This document shows, piece after piece, positions 56,601 through 64,000 of a DNA stretch of 64,000 bases; positions within the stretch are counted from its first letter, which is position 1; each line of letters starts with the position of its first letter. Where the stretch lies: positions 1,781,001 to 1,845,000 of the forward strand of contig NC_064042.1 of assembly GCF_932526225.1 (NCBI RefSeq), in the 5' to 3' direction. The notes below the pieces were generated by a model that saw only the letters and a list, made by a program, of their open reading frames with translations, did not search any database and had not been told where the DNA came from. This stretch comes from Nematostella vectensis. Taxonomy: Eukaryota; Cnidaria; Anthozoa; Actiniaria; Edwardsiidae. The position numbers and the translations under genes are program-made.

Positions 56601-59600
56601 CAGGTCTTCAGCGATCTAGATAATGAGGAGTCAGAAGAAGACGAAGGTAGAACCAATTACATAATCTGGTATCATGAATGAAGGACATTTATAAACTTTT
56701 TGTATTCAGAAATTAACCAACACGCTTTTGTTGTTCGGTTTTCTCTGTGGAATGTGTGTTGCATTTCAGTGTATTTTATTTACTATAAAAGCTCAATAAC
56801 CCCCGGAGTCATTTTTCCCCTTTTTGTTATTTTTACATTTTTAAAAAAAAAATTAATAAAATTTTAAAAATGCTCTATGAAATATTCAATCCATAATGAC
56901 ACGCCTACAAATATGACTTGAACCTGGTCTTTCCCCCTGATGGTAAACCTCGTACTAGACCACCCGTGAGGCTGCTTTGCAGCCAACCATTATCCACACA
57001 ATAAACTGTACAACACAGGAAAACTCCACACAGTGAGTACGACGCATGCACATGTTTTCCGCATCCCACTTGCAAAACTCACGCAGGGAAATGGTGAAAT
57101 ACTGTCAGTCAGACTTTAGTGAAGCGTTTACGGTATTTATTTATCTTAATTATTGTCGTCCAGATGACGAGACGGATGCCAAGGCAGAGGAGATGAGCAG
57201 AAAAAGGAACTTGCTGGCAGGGTTCTGTAAACTTATCATCTACAACGTGTTTGAAATGCCCCTAGTCTCTTCAGTGTTTGCACACCTGATTAAGGTAACT
57301 ATGCATCTCGCTAAGATATCCTTGATTACATTTCTTCCCATGCGGCGCACGGCGCACGTGACTCAATGCTGTATATATACTCCCCTTAACCTGTATTATT
57401 ATTTTATTAATTGTTGAAGGGGTTCACGAATTTTGGAGACATCATCAAGCACACCATGAGCAAGTGCCGAGAGATCAGTAAGACAGGCTTTATGAAAGCA
57501 GTTCTGACAACACTACAGCAGGTAGGAGCACTGAAACAAACCGTGTACCTGAAATTGTCTGACTGTTCTTCCCTCTGTCTTCATACGTATCTGTTTTCGT
57601 TTTAAAACGCGATCATTTTATTTTGTTTTCAAAAGAATCCGCTTCCACACATAGCGTTTTCATTTAAAAACGGTCCGTACCCACGAAAACGGTAACATCC
57701 TCTGCAGCGCATGCGGCATTCCGTGGTCTTAGAGTCACTCTTGAATGTTAAACATTGTCAAAACTTTATCTGTACAATAGTACTGTCTGCCGAGGTCTGC
57801 CACATTATAGTTTGCTAGGCAGAAGTTATGAATTCATCACTTTTAATATATCTGTGCTTTTTCCAGGAGTTCTTAGAAGTAAAGGACGAGCAGGAGGATA
57901 AGGTTGATATGGATTCACCAGACTTCATGGCAATTAAGGTACGTTTGTTAGAACTCTAAAGAGCTTAGTTCGAGTTTGTGGGAGATCAGTGATACATTGA
58001 TGTTATTATTGTACACTGACCTATCTTAAACACGAAGGCGCTCTATAAAAAGGATAGCCACCTCCTTTTATCGCATGTAGATTTAATACGTTCTCGTTTT
58101 AGGAGCTGGCTCATCGCTCTTTGGGTTGAGTTTGGGTGTAGATTCAATACGTTCTTGTTTTAGGAGCTGGCTCACCGCTTTGCGTTGAGTTAGTGTGTAG
58201 ATTTAATACGTTCTCCTTTTAGGAATTGGCTCACCGCTTTGCGTTGAGTCTGGGTGTGGATATTACCAAGGCGCAAGCAAGACAAGCGTTGATCTTTCTA
58301 CACAGGTAATACGCTGTAACAGGTAACGTGCTCTTGTATTTCCACGTATCACTTTGTCCCCGTATCTTAGGTATAGTAGATAGCCGTTCTTTTCATGTGT
58401 CATTTACAATGCAAAACCACACAAATGAAGATGAAACAATCGACTTCGTTCCTTTGCATGTATTTGTTTTAGGACAGTACATGAATAGAACAGCATCTAA
58501 AATAATCCTTAGTCCAGTCATTCCATGGTTTGAGGCTGCAAAAATTGCAACAGAGTCTGTAAGCTGTTCTGGAGTCAGTTTAAATTTTCACATGTACTAC
58601 AGAACATACCTTGATTTAGCACCAAGCATTTTCTTTTGTTGGTCACCTAGGATGCACTAAGCCTTCACTTTCACGAACAAGATTCGTCAAAAGAATTTTG
58701 ATAGGGCTACTATCAGACTGGCTGGACATTCGTTTTCTGAACACTTATAGACTCGACTTACCAACAAAGTTAAAAGGGGTTTTCATTTAACTTACTAACG
58801 TTTATGCAGAGAGGGAATCAAATACTCGCTGAGCAGGCCACAAGGAAAGAGACAGTCGCCCAAGAAGGCGGAAGGACCTCCTCCCAATCTTGCATTCCTC
58901 GATATCTTGGGGGAGTTTTCCTTCAGACTCATCCAGCAAGACAAGAGCGGACGCAATGGGATGTAAGTTCAGTCAGCCAGTCAGTCAGTCAGTCAGTCAG
59001 TCAGTCAGTCAGTCAGTCAGTCAGTCAGTCAGTCAGTCAGTCAGTTAGTGAGTTGGTCAGTGCTGTGGTTTTCCTCTCTAAAATAATGTGTTCTATCTCA
59101 GCTTGGCATTCCTAGAGGATCAAGCCAAAGAGAAGCTACAAATGACAGGCGACCCATGGAAGCCCCTTATCACGTACAGGAACAGTCTGGTTGGACACGA
59201 GGAAGGTAAATACTATAACACTGTAAAAAGCCCAGGGAAGGTGATGTCTACTACTGCAACACTGTAATAAGCCCAGGGAAGGTGATGTCTCTAGTACTAT
59301 AACACTGTAATAAGCCCAGGGAAGGTGATGTCTTTTAAATGACTCGACAGCACCTTGTGGCTTAGGTGAGTTGACAGGGCTTCGGGTAATTCGAGTAGAA
59401 GTTATTGAGGTTTAGCCCCTTTGGTGCATGAAGTCATCTCGAGTTCGGTTTCGGTGTAGGTTGTAGGTGTGTACTATACATGTCATTCTTGTACCCTCTG
59501 GTGTTTAGAGGACAATGAGCAGCAAAAGTCTGACAAGGCCAAAGCACCGCGAGGACGAGGCCGTAAGGCAGCACCTGCCGCAGTCACAGCTAAAACGACA

Positions 59601-62600
59601 CCACCGACTTCTGCTGGCAGAGGCCGCAAGAGGCAGGCACCCGCTACGCCCGAGCAGGAAGAGGACAGCTCGGACGGCTCTGAAAATACGCCTCTTGCAA
59701 GGCTTAAAAAGACCAAGGTAGGGTTAGTGTAAGGAACGTAAGCGACAACCTGAAGTAGAGGGTCTTTTGTTCTGGCTAAACAAGGCGACATGTAGCGAGC
59801 GATGTGCAGAGCGACATGCAGCATCCGAGAAACATTTCTTTGTCGCTGATACAAAATTTGTCACACGCTACAATGTCTCTCTGGGTGGCTGAACTAGGAA
59901 ACATGAAGGCGACATGTCACCCGTGACTTGTCGTCGCCTAGTTTAGACAGCCTTAAGTCTGCGTGGTGGAGCATGATGTTTCCTATAATTGGATTGGAGG
60001 AAAAACTTTACAAAGAAGAAAAACGTTAAACTCCGTATGCCTTTCAGTGTCGGTGACTGTCGGTGCAAATATCAGAAGCTTGATTGATTCACGCTGGCAA
60101 CAACGCAGGCATATACCACCATCAGCTTTTCATTTTGTTGCTCCACACTGAAGGCCATTTTCTTTTCTTTTTACGATCTTTTTTTATGATTTTTATTTAT
60201 TTTTTTTTTCTTGCTTGCTATTTACATGCCACGTTAAGTATGTATCTTGTATTATCGTTGTTTTGTTGTGGTCGCCCTTTATCGTTCTCACGCTTCATCC
60301 TCCGCTGACCGCCCATTGCCGGATTAGCCCGCTAGAGGCAATTGATTTTTTAAATTCAAGATTGAAGATCTATTGTGCGACGCGTGCTTACCGTGACGTA
60401 AGACAAAGTGTTGATAAAAACTTGCCCAATTAACACGCAGGATTCACTGTTTTTATTGCCACGGACTTTATAACTTATGAGCTGATTCCATCTTGTTCTG
60501 GTGTGCACTGGGGAATTTCTTTGCCACTCCGGTTGGCTAGTTACGTTTTCGTGTTTTTCGCATCCTCATCCTCGTTTACACAAATCTGTCAAGGATGCCA
60601 CCGTAGCGCGCGTCGTAATGTAACACGAATCATTATAAATGATATCTGAGATTTTTTTACGATATTCGGAATACCCGACTCACAAAAAATCACTAGCTCA
60701 CTTGTTGTCTGTAATAATAGGTACAAAGCAAATCCCAAGAAGAGGAGTCAGACACGGGCGAGGAGAGCGGACCCGAAAGTGCACCACCCTCGCAACAAAA
60801 GCGAAAAAAGCCTGAATCATCACAGTCCGACGTGGACGAAGAATTTGAGAGGTGAGCCTAGGATGTCATCAATCACACTAACTTTGCCTTGTGCTCCTTC
60901 TTGAATAATAAGGTATCCGACAAAGGGCTAACGCTCGAAACGTCATCGCAACCACTCTGTTTCACAGAGGCGTTTAACATACCTTTTAAACCTTGTGTTG
61001 ATTCATACCTTGTCAACACCACGCCTACGCAGACCATCTAGTTTTTTTTATAGATTGCCTATAGTTTTTCTATGTAGTTATACCATTCTTGAATAATAGG
61101 CTAACACGGATACAGGGATCCCATCGTGAAGACGGAAACTGGAATTTCACTCCTACGACAAACCAGGCATATGCCATTGATAACATTTCTTATTTCGTAT
61201 CTACTGTTTTCAAAATTATAGCATCAACATGTTGGCACTGATGACTATACTTATGACTGCATGAGCATGTAAGTCATTATAATCATCATCGCATGAATTG
61301 TATTGCAGTGTACCGGCATCATCTCAGCGATCATGGCTTGCGAGTCAGCAAAAGGCGAGTAAACGGCCCCGTGTCAGCTACGGCAAGAAGGACAAAACAA
61401 ACACGTGAGTACTCGAATTAGAGGCAAGGGGCTATATCAGCCACCATTTTGTCATCCTAACAAAATACCAAGTGTGAGGAAGCATCCTTTCCCATCAATT
61501 GAATTGGGGAAATGGAGAAACTTTGCTTTGTGATGTTTCTTTCAAAATTTGGCAATACAATTTATCTTCCAAATTTGAATGAAACAACAGTAAAGATGTT
61601 GCAAACAAGGGCTTTTTAAAGCATTACTTTCTGCACCATGACATTGTGGGTGACTTTCTGATCACTCCCAGGCCCATGACCCCAGGCCCATACATTCACA
61701 TAGAAAATGTAGTTTTGGTTTCGTGTCCGCTAGTCTGCTTAGCAGCCGCTTTGGAATGTGGTTCGGTTTACAGCAGCCGCTTGTGGGGAAGGCGTGCGTG
61801 ATACTTAAAACAGCTGCTAAGCACACTATGTGTCCGCTAGTTGGAAAAAAGATATCGCTTTACAGTTCATTGTATGTCATTCACATTTCTTACAGAAGTA
61901 GAATTAGTGTTGAAGAAGCTGACATTGAAGACTACGAAAGTGAAGAAGAGACGCCCACACCAAAGGTACGCACAACAAAGTGCTCCATATGATCGCACTT
62001 GCTCGAATGGCCATGTGCGTGAGACACCGTTACAATGCAACGCGCGCTACCGTGGCCATCTTGACAAGTCGCAGGGGATGCGGGGAACGTGCTATCTGAC
62101 TGACATCATCTCCAGCCAAACAGGAAGGCAAGGTGGTACTTCAGTTCTCATAAAAATACCATGGAAACCACCTAGTTATGAAGTTCGTGTCAATCAAATT
62201 CTCGCCTGCTGAATGGTTAAACAAAAAGTATTGTATTGGTGGCCACGGTAGCGCGCACTGCAACACACGGTACAGTCTGACATGTGGACTTGGACCTAAT
62301 TCGAGCACAACAGGGTTCTTTGATTGCCTGAAGTCGGATGTAGAAGGCCGAGGGTGGAGGGGTCTGTTAAGAGCAGAGTAAGCACACCCAGGTTATATGG
62401 TTGACATAGAAGCCTGGCAAGTAGAAGGAATTGCACTGGAGGACTTGTCTTGGCTAAGCCTTTGCGTGTTTGAAATCTTCTTGTAAAACAAAACACTTCT
62501 TTCGCAGGCTCCCATCAAAGTGAGAAGAGAAAGGCGCGCGGTACCGGAAGACTTGTTTGGAGACTCGCAGGACAGTAGAGCCACGGTAACCTTCCAAGGA

Positions 62601-62900
62601 GTCCTCCTATTGTGTTATTGATTGTAGATTGCGCTAAAACCCCTCCCCGCCCACCCCCCACTCCATCACCGATTAAGCTCAAACAAATTGGCACTGATGA
62701 ATCCATATGTTGTATCCTGTATCCATGTTACCCTTTAAGCAACGCATGCCACAAAAACACGGATTCGCGCAGTGTAAACGCACTTGTAACAAGATCAAAC
62801 AGTGTAATTAAGAGGGAAGGGCAGGATCAAAAAGTGTGATCGACTAACAGCTTTGTAATTTTCCATCAAGGATGAAGACCTCGATGCTCCAGTCTTGTGA
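41658..62900 (+). CDS. STAG: Cohesin subunit SA/STAG (stromalin)
   Basis: STAG/SA is the HEAT-repeat subunit of cohesin that binds RAD21 and DNA and recruits regulators such as CTCF and shugoshin. I join 42 coding exons from ATG 41658 ([14 protein letters not shown]) to TGA 62900; they sum to 4011 bases with every phase matching, giving 1336 residues. The N-terminal 150 residues are basic and Ser/Thr-rich. The STAG domain starts near residue 157 ([20 protein letters not shown]) and includes [20 protein letters not shown] and [17 protein letters not shown]. The stromalin-conserved domain lies at about 366-450 ([38 protein letters not shown]). Its Trp and Arg match the conserved surface that binds partner peptides in vertebrate STAG. 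HEAT repeats continue to about residue 1130 ([37 protein letters not shown]). The last 200 residues are charged, with two GRGRK AT-hook-like motifs. The paralogue number (SA1/SA2) cannot be assigned in this lineage. Confidence 0.96.
43820..44535 (+). repeat. Degenerate minisatellite filling a STAG intron
   Basis: Variants of AAGGCCCTGTCCACATGCAG and CCTTTAAGGTCATGTCCACA recur through almost the whole 770-bp intron 43803-44572, changing toward TTTTAGGCCTTGCACACAGT units at the 3' end. Period is about 35-70 bp and irregular. It starts about 17 bases after the donor and does not copy exon sequence. Short open frames in it are by-products. Confidence 0.85.
44670..45535 (+). other. STAG intron, nothing recognised
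   Basis: An 866-bp AT-rich intron with donor GTGGGT and acceptor ATGTAG. No repeats or coding segments that I can support. Confidence 0.6.
48370..49110 (+). mobile_element. Defective Crypton-type (tyrosine recombinase-family) element in a STAG intron
   Basis: Within intron 47940-49278, a frame around 48655-48735 reads [18 protein letters not shown] and stops at TAA 48733-48735. The same frame then resumes ([43 protein letters not shown]). This is the N-terminal part typical of Crypton-derived proteins (the KIAA1958/ZMYM-type domain, DUF3504-like). Downstream, [14 protein letters not shown] resembles the C-terminal end of such proteins, so the central catalytic part appears deleted. The in-frame stop and deletion make it a dead element in the sense orientation of STAG. 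Confidence 0.65.
52765..52872 (+). repeat. 36-bp tandem duplication of a STAG splice acceptor
   Basis: TATTGTATTTCAG followed by TATGGTACTGATGATGACAA occurs twice, with AGs ending at 52800 and 52836. The second feeds the conserved exon start ([10 protein letters not shown]). Because 36 is divisible by three and the intervening sequence is open, the first acceptor adds exactly 12 residues, [12 protein letters not shown]. Alignment with vertebrate STAG (LLSKYSAD then KVANLL) favours the short form as ancestral. Confidence 0.95.
55670..55976 (+). other. STAG: GC-AG intron in STAG
   Basis: The exon ends CAGAGAGAG and the intron begins GCAAGT, a strong GC-type donor with otherwise perfect U1 match; the acceptor is TTCGTAG. 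The join gives DVQRE then [15 protein letters not shown], matching vertebrate STAG (VKEQAF, LLCDLL). No GT donor nearby preserves frame. Confidence 0.88.
58076..58250 (+). repeat. ~60-bp tandem triplication of a STAG splice acceptor and exon start
   Basis: TTTAATACGTTCTCNTTTTAG followed by GARYTGGCTCAYCGCT occurs three times, with AGs ending at 58102, 58163 and 58222. The third is genuine ([20 protein letters not shown]). The first two copies carry exon-like sequence that stops at TGA and TAG after about nine and eleven codons, so they would be non-productive if spliced. Confidence 0.93.
58968..59044 (+). repeat. (TCAG)n microsatellite next to a STAG donor
   Basis: About 18 copies of TCAG begin immediately after the donor GTAAGT of exon 58810-58962. 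Much of the 139-bp intron consists of this repeat. Confidence 0.95.
59206..59335 (+). repeat. ~40-bp tandem repeat multiplying a STAG donor
   Basis: The exon end GAGGAAG and donor GTAAAT (59206) are followed by units ending CCCAGGGAAG then GTGATG, with donor-like GTs at 59241, 59282 and 59325. Unit bodies share ACTATAACACTGTAATAAG. The copies share only the last few exon bases (GGAAG) with the exon, so this is a weaker example of junction multiplication. Confidence 0.8.
59718..60720 (+). other. Large STAG intron
   Basis: A 1-kb intron (donor GTAGGG, acceptor AATAATAG) that contains a small MITE-like element at 59775-59946 and AT-rich sequence. No exon seen. Confidence 0.6.
59775..59946. mobile_element. 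172-bp MITE-like element
   Basis: The left end CTAAACAAGGCGACATGT mirrors the right end (inverted: CTAAACTAGGCGACGACAAG). Internal GCGACATG motifs recur in both orientations. No coding capacity. Confidence 0.65.
61966..62507 (+). other. STAG intron with inverted repeat
   Basis: Donor GTACGC, acceptor TTCGCAG. Contains the inverted repeat at 62042-62256; the rest is unremarkable. Confidence 0.6.
62042..62256. repeat. Inverted repeat with perfect 17-bp GC-rich arms
   Basis: GCGCGCTACCGTGGCCA (62042-62058) is exactly complementary to TGGCCACGGTAGCGCGC (62240-62256), with similar flanks (TGCAAC on one side, GTTGCA inverted on the other). A related CCACCGTAGCGCGC occurs at about 60598 in another STAG intron. 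Probably a dispersed foldback family. Confidence 0.75.
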
Positions 62901-63480
62901 TACTATTGGCTGCTATCGCCATGGGTACGATACATCGGTGAGACCGATTCGGGCAGGATGGGGGCACATCTAAACCAAAATGGAAACGTGGTGGATTCGC
63001 TGGGTACCTTTACCTTAGTGTAGTAGAAAGACTGATTTGGTCAAGTCGGGACTCCACTAAACAACAACGGACACGACGACGGACTTTGTTGAACGTCTGA
63101 TGGAAAAATGCCCCTACTGGGCTCAAGCAAATTAACAGACACCGAGGATAGCTTCATAACCACCTAAGAACCGCATCTCTTGTGTACAAAGCTCACGTAA
63201 GAAAGTGCTTTGGGTGGTAACACTACATGAAATATTCCATTTATTCCATTCGAAAAAAGCTCGCTTTTGGTGAAATCATAAAAGCTTTATTGAGGAAGAT
63301 CTGTATTTCGATTGTTGATAACACATTTGACGTGGTACGTAAAAACGTATTTTAGTTTTTATACATTGTTTATACACTTGTCATTGTACATTATACACTT
63401 TTAGCATGTATAGATAGCCAGTGGGCTTTCAGGTGTAAAACTTTTTATTGAATAAAAAAAAGCTAAACAATACATTGCTT
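62901..63480 (+). terminator. STAG 3' UTR and polyadenylation signal
   Basis: The STAG stop codon TGA (62898-62900) is followed by non-coding sequence up to a canonical AATAAA at 63451-63456 within an A-rich run, the likely end of the transcript. Confidence 0.65.
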
Positions 63481-64000
63481 TATGTTGCCTGTGTTAATTG
63501 TTAGCTGATCAGCCTTATTCAGGCTTTACCGAGTGAGAAATAAGTTTTCTACTGAATGACCTCTTTGATCCCCTGTGCTTTCCTTTTCCCACCAGCATTA
63601 CTTAAAAAAACACTTCTTTGTTCCTTCATCCTGGAACTGTTTTGTTTGACTGGGGTGAAAATACTGTTCTGACTCGAAGTTTGCTCCACTTCATTTCTCC
63701 AAGGCGGGTCTACACAGACGTAATAACAGTAATTCCAGTTGATTGCTGTAGCCGAAGAGCGCCATAAGGTATCTATTTGTTACTTGTGCTTTTTTTTCGT
63801 TCCAAATTGTCATTTATGGTGAGAAATGTCTGGGTAATTTTGACGAGGATATTACTATCAATTTTTAAGTAATTTTGACGAGAAGTCATTTCTATCACAT
63901 TGCTTGGATGCAATTCTAAAGGTCATACACCGGGTGGATTCTCGAGTGTGCAGATCTGGAGAAATTATGATTTATCAGTATCCTCAAGCCACTTATAGCT
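63481..64000. other. Downstream intergenic DNA
   Basis: No coding segment or repeat recognised. A short phrase TAATTTTGACGAGRA occurs twice (about 63836 and 63871). Confidence 0.5.

Larger units (their letters stand above)
41658..62900 (+). other. STAG: Exon map of STAG
   Basis: Coding exons: 41658-41756, 42456-42610, 43071-43197, 43674-43802, 44573-44669, 45536-45612, 45835-45888, 46303-46453, 46604-46671, 47191-47274, 47696-47769, 47874-47939, 49279-49336, 49544-49642, 50283-50362, 50828-50979, 51085-51152, 51534-51593, 51666-51714, 51847-51947, 52416-52508, 52837-52926, 53355-53414, 53668-53736, 54248-54396, 54647-54737, 55104-55184, 55577-55669, 55977-56034, 56527-56646, 57164-57294, 57420-57521, 57867-57938, 58223-58305, 58810-58962, 59102-59205, 59509-59717, 60721-60851, 61309-61404, 61896-61965, 62508-62585, 62871-62900. 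All introns are GT-AG except 55670-55976 (GC-AG). Introns not listed separately below are short, AT-rich and without recognisable content. Confidence 0.9.

Noticed and set aside
59483-59854. Minus-strand frame opposite STAG exon 59509-59717
   Set aside because: Antisense of the GC-rich AT-hook-like exon; the STAG frame and splice phases are clear.

Overview
The window is intron-rich, AT-rich animal genomic DNA with compact exons, methuselah-like and rhodopsin-like GPCRs, a somatomedin-B/7TM receptor and short foldback elements. This mix suggests a cnidarian, most likely a sea anemone such as Nematostella. That is inferred from gene style, not from a database match.

Layout. (1) 634-13996 (+): the RSF1 chromatin-remodelling subunit; the first exon lies off the left edge. 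One of its introns is filled by a 5 kb minisatellite of 71-bp units. (2) 15494-17516 (-): a decayed gene of an uncharacterised family, with a stop and a frameshift. Two of its exon ends have been copied into tandem arrays. (3) 17.5-23.3 kb: intergenic DNA with a 360-bp duplication and an inverted repeat. (4) 23330-28873 (+): a receptor with signal peptide, somatomedin B domain and seven-helix domain in eight or so exons. (5) 30243-32183 (-) and 37653-39443 (+): two nearly identical rhodopsin-like GPCR copies in inverted orientation, each broken at different places, flanking (6) 33937-34962 (+), an intact single-exon rhodopsin-like GPCR. (7) 41658-62900 (+): the cohesin subunit STAG/SA. Its 42 coding exons sum to 4011 bases with all phases matching, giving 1336 residues. 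One STAG intron carries a wrecked Crypton-type recombinase.

RSF1 and STAG are both ubiquitous nuclear chromatin factors; the genes between them are membrane receptors. Nothing indicates joint regulation of these classes.

The most unusual feature is structural. At eight places in three or four separate genes, a tandem repeat includes an exon-intron junction, so that splice acceptors or donors are multiplied. The cases are 72 copies of an acceptor in RSF1, 9 and 5 donors in the decayed gene, 3 acceptors and 2 donors in the 7TM gene, and 2 acceptors, 3 acceptors and 4 donors in STAG. In most cases only the copy next to the exon keeps the reading frame. The 36-bp STAG case is open in both registers and predicts two isoforms.
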